64,000 bases of DNA from Platycnemis pennipes (GCA_933228895.1 OW121851.1:130309624-130373623), one strand, 5' to 3'; numbered from the stretch's first letter, positions 42,601-55,480 are shown. Made by a program: numbers and translations. Notes: generated by a model from the letters alone, not told the origin.

Positions 42601-44340
42601 TCTCTGTTTCCTTTCCTGCAGTTAGAAGTATATAAAAATATTTGTTTTGTTTTCAAATGTCGCCATGCAATGTTTTTGTTTAACGTTGGTTAAAAATTGT
42701 CAGGTGGACTAGACATACAGGTTTTTATTCGTGTAAAAACTCGACGTAAGATTTTAATGCTACTGCAGGGGCAATCTATATTATAGAGAGAGATATTATC
42801 ATGTTGGACATCACATTGCTTGAGCAAATCTCATGATGCTGCCTAGCTTTGTATGAGTACCTTTCTTTGTGTGGAAGCATCAAATCTGCTACATTACTAT
42901 CAAATCAACCTATAATACTTTATAAACACAATCCTCCCCATCACATAGAAGATAAATGCCTATGTAACTCATCTTCACATGTCCGTTTACCGCCTGTGAA
43001 TGGCTTTCGTGGTATTTCTTGTAGCATATATAATAACCTACCGTTAGATATTTAAGGCAGCTATAAATCAATTCCACTATTTATCCAAGCGCGCATTGCG
43101 GCACACAAATAAAGGAACAATCCTATAGCTAATGACATCAAGGCTAGAGAATGAAAATATAATCTTTTGGTGTGGCAAATTTTACTGCATAAAGCATAAT
43201 GAAAAAACATACATTGCAGAAGCAGACAAAAATCATCACCCTTTCACTTGGACGTAAACTACCATACAATTTAAGAGATTCTCAAACAACACAACAATCC
43301 CTTACGAGGGTAAATCTTAATGCCTATTGCTAATTAGACAACCTTCTATGGTTTAATTTTGTCCATAAAATAGCATTTGACACTACAATGCAATGAAAGA
43401 AAAAGATGACACTTGGGGTGGGAAAATTCACTGAACGAAGAATAATGAAGCACTACACTGTTTATCCTTTCATTGGGACGTAAACAACCACACTTGCCAG
43501 ACGATTAATCCACCTAGTCACTAACACCACTTCAATGCACGTAGAATCCTAATGTATATTTAAGGCAATAAGCGTAACAAAGAAATCATTGCCGACAACA
43601 ACATTTTCTCAAACTTGTACAGATAACGCAAACACACACGAAATCCACCATAGTTCATCCAAAACATTGGTCATTACTAAATTGCCACAATGTGCAGTCA
43701 CAACATGCGCAAAATCCTCATGATGTAATACTCTCAACGAATGTGACTTTTCTATTTCTTGGTTAACTGAAAGTGATCGATGCAATGACGTATCAACTTA
43801 TTGTAGCCACAAGACGATTATGAAAATATCTCCAAAACTGAACTCCCACAACATTCAAGGCCAATAGTTATGATCAGAGGCACTTTACAATCCGTCTTTA
43901 ACTATTTTAAGACCCTGAAATATTCACGAGAACGAAACTTTTATAATTGTAAACAGAAAAAAATGCCATTGAAAGTCACTTACACTACATGCGCAAAGTC
44001 ATAACTACACTCATTTGTCTACATCAATAAAATTTCAAAATGTCGCGGTAAGTTTTGGTCCGGTATTTGGCTAGCACAATGTAAAAATATGTATCACGCT
44101 TCATTATTACGTTAATATATTTCTAGAGTGCCATTTACTTAACCCTTAAATGCCAAACAGTTACGGGCAAATTATATTTCCAGATCGTTTGAACATTATT
44201 TTATTAGACGTAATGATTAATGTACGCATTATATCTTCATTTTAGAATATCAGGAATTTATATTTCCTCGGCCTCAATTTTTTTTTGGAACCAATCATTG
44301 TCTCCTGAGTTGATACATGAAATGAAAGTCTACATGAAAT
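42601..44340. other. No supported gene
   Basis: AT-rich. A frame at 42849-43055 ending SIYNNLPLDI faintly recalls the tail of some LINE proteins, but this is too weak to call. Confidence 0.35.
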
Positions 44341-44358
44341 AATGGATATTGACGTATT

Positions 44359-45893
44359 TTGCCCGGTTTAGCACAATTTTTCCTCACAAAGCCTCTTAAA
44401 AGTATTTCTTTCCCTCAAAAATCTTACAGAGAAGGAAAAACCACTGTCAACCAATTGAATGTGATGCTGGATTTTTTCCAAGAACATCCAGGCCTTGCTC
44501 AGGGCCGGTTGCTTGGTCAGGCTGGGCGGGCAAGGGTAAATGAGTTGTGGGAGGAGTTGACGGTTGCCCTTAATTCCTGTGGGAATGGCCCTGTACGCCC
44601 TGCCTACAAGTGGCAGAAGGTTATATATAAATATTAATTAACACATCATTCTTATCATGGTTTCTAATCGATTTATTTCAAAGACTATAATTATATAACT
44701 CTGCTACGTAATAGGTCTGGCAAGACTGGAAATGTAATGTTAAAAAAAACATATGCGCATCAAAGGTCATGCAAGTGCGACAGGTGGTGGGCCACCTTCA
44801 ACATCCCCCATAGAAGACAGGTTGATAGCTTTTATAACACCGGAAGGGGTCCAAGGTGATGCAGAGTTGATGGAGGCAGGATCTCCTCCTCGAGTGGAGG
44901 CCAGTTATACATTAAGTTCACTACATTCAATTACTTAACGTCAGAATCAACAATGCCAAAATGTTAGTGTCTATGGATGCAGCATAAATACCCTTAAATG
45001 ACTTCAGAAAATGTTCAATTCCTAGGTCACCAATCCACCGAATGCAGATAGTGACCAAGAGCCATTAGAATTAGTAAGTTATTTTTCATCACTTTTGTTT
45101 GAACAAACTTCACAGACCATGACAAAATGCATATCAGTAGTACCTAGTGGGATAGGGGAATTTGTAGTACAATATTTAATCTTAATCTCCCTGTACTAAT
45201 ACGTATATTGGCAATGTAGATCATTGCAAAATTATCAAACGCCCAATATCTGTTAAAAAAGTCAATAGCATCTAAGCCCAATTTCAATCATAAGCAGGAA
45301 CCCATTCACAGATTATTTTCATATAGCCGCTTACACAGCTCGAATATTTTATGAAGATTCAGACATGGTGCTGGCCAGTCATTATCAGTGTACCCAGTGA
45401 GAGCAGTTTTCCTCCCCATGAAGCTAAAATGATAGTCGGAAACGTTATGAGATTCAGTCACTCACCCCATTTTCCCCCATGTATCACAAGCTGCCCCTTC
45501 TTAGTTCAGAACCTGGCTATGCCCTTGCTGGACCCCATTATTATTCACATATTACTGGAATTATTAGATCATTGACATGATATTACATAGGTTTACATTA
45601 TATTTGAGGTGGACGTGGAATTCGATAACTCTGGGCAATCTCCTCCTCAACAAAGGACCAGAGGGCAAGCGAGGCACTTGGTCACCAGTTTTGTGGGTGT
45701 GGAGGAGAGGAGATTGGAGATGGAGTCAAGCAGACTATCACTGAAGGAGAGAGCGTTGGTGCTGGACGAAAGAAAAGTGGCACTGGAGGAGAGGAAGGTA
45801 GCTCTGGAGGAGAAGAAGGAGAAATCCGTAGAACGAATGGTGCAGCTGATGGAATCAGCATTAGAGCTATTAGAGGAACATCTGCAGAAATAA
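44359..45893 (+). CDS. Harbinger partner gene, zeste-like Myb type
   Basis: Spliced plus-strand gene. The first domain, after a TTACAG acceptor-like site near 44424, reads VNQLNVMLDFFQEHPGLAQ, GRARVNELWEELTVALNSCG and YKWQKV, the tryptophan-spaced helix pattern of the zeste/Myb-SANT domain found in regulatory protein zeste-like genes. The next exon near 44760 carries IKGHASATGGGPPSTSP, the Gly-Gly-Pro motif usual after this domain, and IEDRLIAFITPEGVQGDAEL. The last exon at about 45609-45893 has VEERRLEMESSRLSLKERAL and repeated LDERKVALEE heptads, a coiled coil for self-association. I see no stop inside the recognisable domains. It is convergent with the transposase at 47785-50028, with an RTE insertion between them. 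Confidence 0.65.
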
Positions 45894-46127
45894 ATTTGAA
45901 GCTTCTGGAAAAATGAGCAATTTTATTGAGCTCTTTAAGTGCATAGAAAATCATATTTAAATGATATTGAAAGAACATTATTATTATAACTTGAGCGATA
46001 TTACCAATTACTTATTCAATCCTTTGAGGAGATGCACATAAAATGGGTACTTCAACACACACAAGCATTGTAATGACAAAAAAATCATACAAAATTAAAA
46101 GTTTAACAAAAAACTTTGATTTATCAT

Positions 46128-46835
46128 CATTGGTCAACAATCCTAGGATTGGTTTGACGCAGCCCTCCACTCGATTCTTCTATCGGCCAACCTTTTCATT
46201 GTGACGTAATTCTTCTCTTTTACATTCTTCACAACCTGATCCATGTATCTCATACGAGGCCTGCCTTTTCCAATCTTCCCGTTCACTTTTCCCTCGACGA
46301 TAGTCTTCATCAGGCCATCGTGTCTTAAGATATGGCCGATTAAGTTTTCCCTTCTTCTTTTTAGAGTTGTCAGCAGACTTTTCTTTTCTCATAATCTTCT
46401 TAGCACTTCCTCGTAACTTACTCGGTCGATCCATTTAATCTTCTACAATCTTCTGTAACACCACATTTCAAATGCTTCTACCCTCTTGTTCTCCGCTGCT
46501 GTCATCGTCCATGATTCACTGCCGTAAAGAAAAATGCTCCAGATGTATGTTCTGTTGAACTGTTTCCTTACTTCTATGCTTGTATTTCCTGCTGTAAGTA
46601 GATTCTTCTTTTGAAAGAATGCACTGTTTGCCTGGGCTATTTTACTCACTATTTCTTTCTTGCTTCGTCCATCGTTGGTTACTCGGCTTCCTAGATAACA
46701 GAACTCTTTAACCTCTTCAAGTTTTGTTTTCCTAGTTTGACGTTGGTTTTCGCCTCATCTTTCTTGCTGCACACCAATATCTTAGTCTTTTTCTTATTTA
46801 TCTTCAGCTGATATCTGGCCATAGTCCTTTCCATA
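46128..46835 (-). mobile_element. RTE-like LINE 3' fragment (copy 4)
   Basis: The minus strand reads FFQKKNLLTAGNTSIEVRKQ, LYGSESWTMTAAENKRVEAF and EMWCYRR, then shifts frame; on the plus strand the 3' end begins ATCATCATTGGTCAACAATC. It matches the full-length copy at 15.7-16.4 kb, with about the last 0.7 kb present. It lies between the two genes of a Harbinger element. Confidence 0.85.
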
Positions 46836-47784
46836 AAACTTTGATAACAATCCTGGCCATAAAACTATGATAACAATGAAAAATTAACTATTTGCAAGTT
46901 AATACTAGTTGTGGTGTTTCACCTCACAGAGAACTGGACATGAAAATGTATCATTACCTAAGCCAACTTCAGATAATGTTTGTCAAGCTGAAGGCATCAA
47001 TAACATATGTCTAGTATTAAAAAAATCCATGCAAACCTCACACCATGAGACAAATAATTTATGGTGCACAAGTATTAACATGCAGACACTGCTTTGGTCT
47101 GGTTTCTCCCCCTTAACCTTCCCAACATGGGTGACCCTGCCTGGAGCTTATACGCTCCAGTTGGTATAGCTCAAAGGATCATTGAAACACGCAAACCCTC
47201 CCACCACGATAAGGTAGCAGTGCCAAGGGAGGGGTTATCAAAATACAACATAAACAAAAATATTTATAAAAGAAACATAACATTCAAACTAACAAAGTAC
47301 TGAATGAAGAAACCATGAAAAAAACTGGTAAACCAACCATGGATGTGGGAGAAAATTAAACCCATCTTGAAGATGATAGAAACTACCTGTAAATGATGGA
47401 AAAGATTTTGTAGGTAAATATAAAAATATTTAAATGAATAGTAATCTATAATCAATATGTGACAATGATTTTCAGATTCCTAATTATAAAATACCTGTTT
47501 CTGTCTTTAAATGGAAAAGGACCACTATAAAAAATCAACATACACCTTCTGACATATTAGGTGAAGTGCAGTTGCACCAATCTCCTCCTTACTGCATTTC
47601 CCTCTCCGCTCCCAACTCCATCCATGACCACAGCAACTTGTTCCTCAACATGAGGGATTGGGGGGGTCCACTCGAAAGTGGAGAGCCATGTTGTGAAGTA
47701 CTGCACAGGCATTTATAATAACCCCTTTATTAAAAAATGATAGAGTTCAGTATGGTGAAACAGTTCAAAAATGAATGAAGGTAA
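46836..47784. other. No supported gene
   Basis: Downstream of both convergent Harbinger genes. Nothing recognised beyond short AT-rich frames. Confidence 0.4.
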
Positions 47785-50028
47785 TTATTTAGTATGACAT
47801 TTTGTACAACCTGCACGCCCTGGCGAGTAGTGAAGTGTTCGGTCTGTTCGCAAACACCTGAACCACCCTTTCCACACACCAAAACATCTCTCTACGCAAA
47901 TCCTAGCACCTACAAAACGAGCGTTGTATCTCGCTTCAGGGCTACCCTCACGGGGTCCCAGAAAAGGGGTCATTAGCCAAGGCTCTAAAGGATAGGCTGA
48001 ATCACCTACGTTTACAGAGAAAAACTGTGACAAGATCGAAATTTGATAGGATCAACCAAATAAGACATTTGTTCAGTTCTCACCGATGAGCCAACTACTC
48101 CTATCGCCTAGCCGGTGTGACTCTTCCATATACTCCCTCAATCTGGAAGCTCGCCACACATGTGCATCATGGGCTCTTCCTCCATGCTGTGCATTCACAG
48201 CCAGAATTTTAATGCATATCATAATCACAAACCTTTAAAAATGGAATATATTTCAAACAGTAATAATTCAAGGGACGAGAATAACAAGGAATATGACAAA
48301 AATAAATAAGCCATTCTTCCACAACATTATCTCTAAAACAAATCTAAAAAGAAGTATTATATGTTGGAAAAATTTTATATCTATTACTCAATTGGTTATG
48401 AAAATTCCTGAGAACTGTTAAATAACAATCATAAAATTATTGTTACATCTGTTAAAACCATATTACTAGCTCTTACATCAAATATGAGGCCATTATGAAT
48501 TTGAGCAATCAAGAAACACAACTTGCACATTTTTGCTATGGAAGTACTTCCTGTTGAAATATATGTGCTCCCGTGGTACTTCAGGGGGCACAATGGCAAT
48601 GTGAGTGCCATCAATTGCGCCAACAACCCCACGAAAATGCGCTCTCTCCATGAATCTAGTGCAAAGGACAAATCAATTAAAAACATTCATCAGGACAGTA
48701 CTTGAATGAGCCTCCATGTAGTTAAAAATCAAGTTACCTTGTCTTAACTGCCTGCTTCTCTCTCTCTGGGTTCGAGGGAATTTCACCCATGCTGCCATCA
48801 GATGCCTGTTCATGGCATCACTAACCAATTTAATGCTCACACTAACTTCTGTCTGGCACATGGGGTGTAGATAATTCTGCCCTCCTCGGCGCTGGTAACT
48901 ACCCCCAGCAAAAAATTGTAGAGCACACATAACCTAGGAAGCAGTTTGGAAAATGAAAGTTACAAGAAAGCTGATTAGAATTTGAGATAAAGAAATGGAG
49001 AAACAAAATTTGATAGTGATACTAGGTAAATAAAGATATTACTGGCATGGCCTCACACTGTAAACACAAAAATTGCCATCAACCATATATAAGTTGGATT
49101 GCATTGGAAACTGATCAGTAACTAAAGACGTTCTACAAAATGCCTCGGTAATGCGTTATCACATCCTCATTGAAATATTCTCTCTCTAAATTTCATTTTT
49201 TAAATCGAAGATTATGTTTAGCACATCATACGATAGAATTTGATTCACACTCTGTTAGTAGCACTATAATCACATGCCATAAGCTTATGCCATGCCTGAA
49301 GCCATGCAGTTACATGCCAGCATTCACTAAGCACATCGGTGCATGCAAAGGTGAGAAAAGAGTTTAATAAAGAGGCACTAGTATACATAGCTTAGCTTTT
49401 CAAAGTCCTCTATTAGCATTCTTAAATTTCAGGAACAGGTATCAACGCTGCAGATAACACTTTCAATATTGTCGAAGACATATTGATAAATTTGACTAGT
49501 ATACTTTGTCTCAATAAACTTTAGACGCACGGAAAATGGAGAGGGCATATCATACTTCCCACAATTACATATTTAGATGACACCCTGTCATTACTAGCAT
49601 TTGATAATTACCTCACAAAGTACAATTTACGGTATATATGAACTATGATATTCACCTCCTGCTTCCATTTTGCATTAAATCAATATCATTGGAAATAAAT
49701 ATTTCAAGAAACCATAGTTGATCTATTCACTAAACTGTATCATCTTTTATGAACGGAATGATATGTATGCAATCCACTTTTTATTAAAATGAAAAAAGAC
49801 CCTCAAATGTAGTGGGATACCCGATCTCCTCACATTCTGCCTTACAAAAGGCGAAATTTCTTCCACCAAGGCCATCACACCCTCCTGGGGTAACCTGTAA
49901 ATAGATATAAATTCTGTTCTTTCCATTGCATCCCGGAGCCTTCTCCGATCAAGATTGACAGGCCTCCGCCTCCTCCGCCTTTCAATCTCCTCAAGAAGGA
50001 CAACCGCTGCAATAAGTCTTTCGCCCAT
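47785..50028 (-). CDS. Harbinger transposase in five exons, near-intact
   Basis: Minus-strand gene. Exon 1 (about 50028-49800) starts MGERLIAAVVLLEEIERRRR and has IYRLPQEGVMALVEEISPFV. Exon 2 (48738-48933) has ALQFFAGGSYQRRGGQNYLH and TEVSVSIKLVSDAMNRHL, the helix-turn-helix region. Exon 3 (48523-48655) has FRGVVGAIDGTHIAIVPPEV with the first Asp. Exon 4 (about 48087-48222) has VCDYDM, NAQHGGRAHDAHVWRASRLR with the second Asp, and ends WLIG at GTGAGA. Exon 5 has GDSAYPLEPWLMTPFLGP and VGARICVERCFGVWKGWFRC with the Glu. Most splice sites are good, for example CTTCCTAG and AAG/GTAACT. Exons 2 and 3 do not join cleanly in frame by my reading, so one small indel or a different site is likely. The DDE residues are complete. 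This is the DDE nuclease partner of the zeste-like gene. Confidence 0.75.
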
Positions 50029-50740
50029 AACTAAAAGCGGACAAAGGAAACAAGCACACAGTCATTGGCTATATCTTCACACACCTCCTGGATTAACACG
50101 ATGATAATTCTGGCAGTACTATGACATTATATCACTTTTCACATGAAATTAGTATCCAAGGGATTCATTAAAGCTATGCAACGACTAATTTATTACACCG
50201 TCTCATAGACTATATGTACTTTATGAGAAAATAAAATCAATACATTGATTTGGCATGATTTAGCAATAACAAATATGCGAAGTTTCACTGATTTCAACGA
50301 AAGATTTGAAGGTAACTCTGGCACGGAGTAGAAAATAGGATAACTATATACTATATTATGAGATTGGGAATTCGCATACCTACTACTGAGAAAGGTAAAC
50401 ATTTCATTGGGAGAATATCCGATACACAGACGTAAAATAACAAGGCACATTGATGACATCCCTATTCATTTCTATAACACGGAATGCATAGACACACTCA
50501 ACATTGCTATAATTATTATAATTAAATCGCTTTATCACATCACACGCATCTTTTTCATACAATTAGATACTTTAAATAACATTCTTAATCTCTAATATTT
50601 CGTACTATGATCTCCACACACGATAATTTTTCACTTATATATTAAAATGCAAACAAAAACAAACCTTCTAACGATTGAAAATGGCCGTAACGTCAAGTAC
50701 CTAGCAGTCGACGGGTTTCCTTCGATCGTGAGCCGAAAAA
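50029..50740. other. No supported gene
   Basis: AT-rich; should contain the right end of the Harbinger element, but I found no matching terminal repeat. Confidence 0.4.
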
Positions 50741-50852
50741 CCTTCGAACGTAATGTTACACAATCGCGCCTTCAATTGTTTTCAAAGAATTACCCACAAC
50801 ACCACGGAATACGGCTCTTTACGTTCGAACGTAAAGTTATACAATCGGCCCC
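50741..50852. repeat. Short direct repeats with internal ACGTTCGAACGT
   Basis: CTTCGAACGTAATGTTACAC at about 50741 and GTTCGAACGTAAAGTTATAC at about 50824, each followed by AATCG and a C-rich end, are direct repeats of about 28 bases. They lie just upstream of a Harbinger partner gene and could be part of its element end. Confidence 0.5.
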
Positions 50853-50974
50853 CAGAATAGGCCCCCAGGTCAACCCGGTCGTGAACGGTTCCGCACGTTT
50901 TTCGATGCTCTATTGTCATGATAAGTTGCAACAGGTAACCACGGTGAACTGTGTAATACACAGGCAGCCTCCAA

Positions 50975-51905
50975 CGGCAGAACTGTTGCATTTACAATCA
51001 CCAAAAAAAATATACTGTGTGATTTGGTCTTGCAGTATAAAGACAAAGTTGAAAATAAGCGAACGGATGCAACCTCCATTTCGAGAAGAAGAATGCATGG
51101 GAAGATATTAGTCAGGCGTATAATGCGAACAGAGATGTAGCAAATAGGACTGGATCACAACTTAAAAGGTAAGTTTGTGAATTAATTGGACGATGATAGT
51201 GTAAGTAAATACATGTTTTTTGTGATTAATAACTTCTGCATATCAAATATCAAAGTTTGCATTTAACCGGAAATATACTGACGTAAAGCATTTATAAGAC
51301 AAATAGAGGCACGCCAAAACTAATACTATATATAATAATTTGTGTTTTCAAAGACATAATTGATAATTCAAATCAAGTCACGCCTCAAACAATATATTTT
51401 TCCTTACATGTATGAACTAAGTATTTAATTTTGATGATAATTTAAGATGCATTCTAACTGAATGGCATCCAACCCACAGGTGCTGGGAGAAGTTGAAGAC
51501 CAATCTGAAGGCGACAAAGACGGCTGAAATGAGACACAGAATGGGGACTGGTGGAGGCCCACCATTGAAAACTGTGGAGGATCCGATATACGTCCAAGTA
51601 GAGGCCATTGCGCCCTACTTGGATTAGGATATTGATCAGGAATTTGATAGCAACTACCACCATCTACTTTCTGCGGCCTCCACACGTCCTTCACCCCCAC
51701 CTACCATCACCTCCCCATCTCCCATTCCATCTACCACCGCTCCTTTATCACCTTCACAGCCCATTTTTGTTTCCATGGCAAGCACCTCACAAACCCCAGA
51801 ATTCACCTCCTTCACACCCATTCCCAGCACCAGTACTGAAAATAGCTCCACTCTATCACTTTGGACGTCCAAAGAACCTGCCTATCACATCCACCCCCAG
51901 GGAGG
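50975..51905 (+). pseudogene. Harbinger partner gene relic, Myb/SANT-like type
   Basis: The plus strand gives QYKDKVENKRTDAT, then after a one-base shift EKKNAWEDISQAYNANRDVA and NRTGSQLKR ending at a donor AGG/GTAAGT near 51171. The second exon opens after ACCCACAG at about 51480 with CWEKLKTNLKATKTAEMRHR and MGTGGGPPLKTVEDP, reaches EAIAPYLD, has a TAG, and continues in the same frame (DIDQEFDSNYHHL) into a Pro/Ser/Thr-rich tail. This is the Myb/SANT-like DNA-binding layout (tri-Trp helix set, then GGGPP). It lies upstream of and on the same strand as the transposase at 52.8 kb. One frameshift and one nonsense codon disable it. Confidence 0.7.
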
Positions 51906-52032
51906 CTAGGCTACTTCCTTCAAATCGGATCTATTACTCTCTATCGGATCTCAATACTATCGGTCTGTGGTCCTAGTGTGGTTTTTCTTAGGTTGTACCC
52001 GAATTCATTAGCCATTAGGAATTAGACATGTT

Positions 52033-52075
52033 CCTTTAGTCATCGAAGGTGCCTGAATTCCTCGATGACTAAAGG
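52033..52075. repeat. Hairpin, 14-bp perfect stem
   Basis: CCTTTAGTCATCGA (52033-52046) and TCGATGACTAAAGG (52062-52075) pair perfectly around a 15-base loop. An outer CGAATTCAT / ATGAATTCG pair extends the symmetry. It sits between the Myb/SANT-like gene and the transposase. Confidence 0.75.
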
Positions 52076-52549
52076 GCGCATGAATTCGATCAAAAACTAG
52101 TGTCGCGATCTATTGTGTATTAATAGTACCACAAAACAAATGAGTAACAATAATCTATCTGGTTCTCTACCGGCGGTCGTTTTTAAAGTGATTTGGTTCT
52201 AGTAGTAATTTTTGGAGTTATTTTTTAAGAGATTTCATTGAAGAAATCTGTTTTCATAACATAAATATTGGTACATATTTGTGCTTTGGCTTGAGTCAAG
52301 ATTCATAGTAGATTGTAGAGATTCATAATAGAAGGAATTCTTATTAGATTTTTTTCAAATACTGACTGTATCGGTAAGATTTTTCGCCATCTCCATGTAT
52401 TGCATATATTTCACGATTATGCTATGCTGATTGAAATTAAAGCCATTGTAATCACACAATTTTGCTGATATGTGCCAGAGTTTATACACTAAGGTTTGGT
52501 CACATTTAATTACAATGAACCTACATGTATATGCTACAGATAATACCAT

Positions 52550-53832
52550 GGATAGGACCCGAGCTACTGCTGCATCAGTAGCTGGTTTAGTAGAGCAATT
52601 TGAGGCTGACGCCATTTATTTTTTCAATATCTGCCGCACTTTATTACAAGTAATGCACACAATTCAAGCGGAGGAGGAAGCCGCCGTAATAATTTAAACA
52701 ATTTATATTTTAGCGCCTATGACAAATGGCCTCATATAGTATTTTTTTACTGTGATTGGCATTAGTTGCAATATAATTTTATACTTATAAATTCTTATTA
52801 GTCACTGTTTTACCCTTCATTTCAGCGCATGCCAAAATATGCAATACTAAATCAAGAACAAGAAATAATTAGAACTTTATTGTCAGATAATTGGGAGATG
52901 AGGAAACATATTCGGGTTTCTTGCCCATCCTTTAACATTCCCCTCACTCTAATTTCTTCCCGAAAGAGAAGTGGATGGGATATGAAGTTGAAACTGGTGA
53001 ACTTTCTTCATTGGCTGGCATGTGGAGCCTCTTATCGTGTTCTGTCATCTGCGTTTCACATACCTCGGTCAACAGAGTCAGACATAGTGAACAAGATGCT
53101 CCTGAAAGTTGTTTCCCTTCAGAGAAGAGTAATATCCCTACCCGTAGAAGAAATTGAAGAGATAGGGATGTGGTTTGGTAGATTATTAGGAACAGACGTT
53201 TTCAATATTGTTGCTGGTGCCATCGACGGCTCACATGTTGAGGTGATTGTCAGGGGACAAAATCTCGCAGACTATTTTAATAGGAAGCTTTGGTATTCCA
53301 TTAAGTTTCAGGGAATGTTCATTCATGTGTTTGCAGGGTACCTTGGATCTGTACATGATGCAAGGGTGCTTCGAGAAAGTCCTCTCATGGCTGGACTTTA
53401 TCCACCGCAGGGATATGCTCTTCTGGGTGATAGTGGATATCCTTGTTTACGGGAACCAATAGCTATTTTAACGCCCTACAGAGAGCCAGTAGAAGGGCCA
53501 GTTCAGGTTCGTTACAATGCCCACCACCGCCATAGCCACAATATCATAGAAAGAGCCTTTGGCATGCTCAAAACTAGGTGGCGATGCATTTCATACAACG
53601 AGTTAAATTAAAGCATACCAAAGTTGCAAATGTCATAGGAGCTTATTACATAATGCATAATATTTGCATTATTAATGGAGAGATTTTACAAGGGGATGCC
53701 CAAGTTAATGAACCTCATGTTTTAGCACCTGAAAACCCTGGTAATAGATTTGATTTTAGGAATGAAATGGCATACAGATTGGTCATGCTAGTTGATCAAC
53801 CAGATCAGCTCCTTGACCATGATTATCTGTAG
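52550..53832 (+). pseudogene. Harbinger transposase with one late frameshift
   Basis: A 260-codon frame from 52829 holds LKLVNFLHWLACGASYRVLS and FHIPRSTESDIVNKMLLK (helix-turn-helix), FNIVAGAIDGSHVEVIV (first Asp), KLWYSIKFQGMFIHVFAGYL, GSVHDARVLRESPLMAGL (second Asp), YALLGDSGYPCLREPIAILT and NIIERAFGMLKTRWRC (Glu). A frameshift near 53585 then leads into FIQRVKLKHTKVANVIGAYY, IMHNICIINGE and an acidic tail to 53832. A short piece at 52550-52700 (MDRTRATAASVAGLVEQFEA) may be the N-terminal exon. The catalytic triad is complete. With the Myb/SANT-like relic upstream it makes a same-strand two-gene Harbinger element, unlike the convergent ones nearby. Confidence 0.8.
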
Positions 53833-54181
53833 TTTGTTAACATGCAAATTTTTTGATGGAAACTGAAAAAGTACAAGAAATATTTCTTATTAATGTGTTA
53901 AGCCTGAATCACACGATCATTTTTTACGTCCCTTTTCAGGGATAGCTCAAATGATAGCTTAAAAATGATCGTCTGACTTGATAACTTCACGGATAGTGGC
54001 AATGATAGGGATCGCAATCCCCTTTTTCGTCATTTGAGCACGTCCTTTTTTCCGTCCCTCGGGCCTGTCATTTAGCCAATCAGAGCGCACGTTCTGAAAG
54101 AGCGAACGTTGCACCACATGTGGCTTTCAATGTAACTACGTAACTACCATTGTAAACAAGGAACCGCGAACCAATTTAAAA

Positions 54182-55480
54182 ATGTCTCGTGGTACAGCGG
54201 GCTCGTGGACGGTGGAGGCAACAACGGCTTTAATAGAAAATTATGCCAAACATGACCACCTCTACAATAATAAAGCCCAGTATTACCACAACAAATTTTT
54301 AAGGATAAACAGCATGAATAACATAGCGGAAAGTGTGAAACCTTTTCGCCCGGGAACGACGACCCATGACGTAAAGTCGAAAATTAACACCTTACGAAGC
54401 CAATTTGGCGCAGAAGAACAACGGCTGAAATATTCGATGAAGAGCAGATGCTCGATTGACGAGGTTATTAATAATATATATGGTCTATAAGTCCCGAGGT
54501 TGATGTTAGCAAACTCGATAGTACGTATTGGGTTTCTTATTGGAAACTAGTGATGGGGTCTAATGAGATTCTGCCAGGCATAAATAAATGACATAAGTTC
54601 TCCGTTGCTAATTTTGCTGTTATTTTATAACATTTAACTCGGTATCGAACACTATTATAGTAGCCTGTGTAAAAGACATCATGCATAGTGGTCTCTATAT
54701 TCTACATTCCCCGTAATAATTGAATTTCCCTTGTCTTTTCCAGGTTTATGTGCATACATTTAAATATTACTATAGTTTGATTCTTTGAGAGATCATATGA
54801 CCCACAGAAAATGTATCGAAACACCCCTTTGGCCAAGTAAAACTTAAGTCGATGTCGTGGTAAGTTATTTAATGAGGCAACAAAAGTATTTTTCTCTTAT
54901 ATATATTCAGTAGTTCACCATCATAAAAGAACAATTTTTGCTTGTTTTCAAATACATAAATTATTCATCAAACCACTAATATTCAAGAGAGAAGAATGTA
55001 ATACCAACGTTCGAAATAATGTATTGATATATTTTACTATGGTGCCAGGGGGAGTCAGTTGTATTGGATGGGGATGAAAAGGTGTTTGAACCACTAATTA
55101 GGAAGTATGAAGTGGTCCAAGTTCAGGATGAAGACTACCTGAATGTAACGAATACAACGGAGGCCCTCGTCAGCACAAACAGCAGTGCAGCTGACGATGA
55201 GAGTCTCGTGACAACCTTGGTGGGGACCAGTTATGCCACTAAAACTCCTAGGCATAAGAGAAAAATGGAAAAAGGCTTGAAATCCGAGGAAGTGATTGAG
55301 AAAATTGCCAAAGCATTGGATTCTCCTGTTATAGAGTCACCGAATGAGAACTTTGCGAAGTTCCTTAGCCATGGTCTTGATGGCTTAAAAAATAAGAAAC
55401 GAAGACTTTTGACAACAAAAAAAATATTTGACAATTTGCTGGAAGCACAAATAGAAGAAATTGAAGAGGGAGGCCAGTAA
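54182..55480 (+). CDS. MADF-type partner gene of the 53.9-57.6 kb Harbinger element
   Basis: The first exon starts at an ATG in good context (AAAAATGTC), about 280 bases inside the element: MSRGTAGSWTVEATTALIEN, NKAQYYHNKFLRINSMNNIA, TTTHDVKSKINTLRSQFGAE and EQRLKYSMKSRCSIDEV, a MADF domain with its Trp, Tyr and basic helix. The end of the domain around 54490 (VPRL) is out of frame, so an exon border or indel lies there. The last exon opens after GGTGCCAG at about 55049 with an acidic region, a basic patch PRHKRKMEKGLKSEE, and FAKFLSHGLDGLKNKKRRLL, like a BESS-containing C-terminus, to the stop at 55480. It probably binds the element ends and recruits the convergent transposase. Confidence 0.65.

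Noticed and set aside
42849..43055. LINE protein tail ending NNLPLDI
   Set aside because: Only a few residues resemble a reverse transcriptase C-terminus; too short and isolated.
49170..49367. Plus-strand frame inside the Harbinger transposase intron as a coding exon
   Set aside because: No motif and AT-rich composition; it lies in the intron between exons 1 and 2 of the minus-strand transposase.
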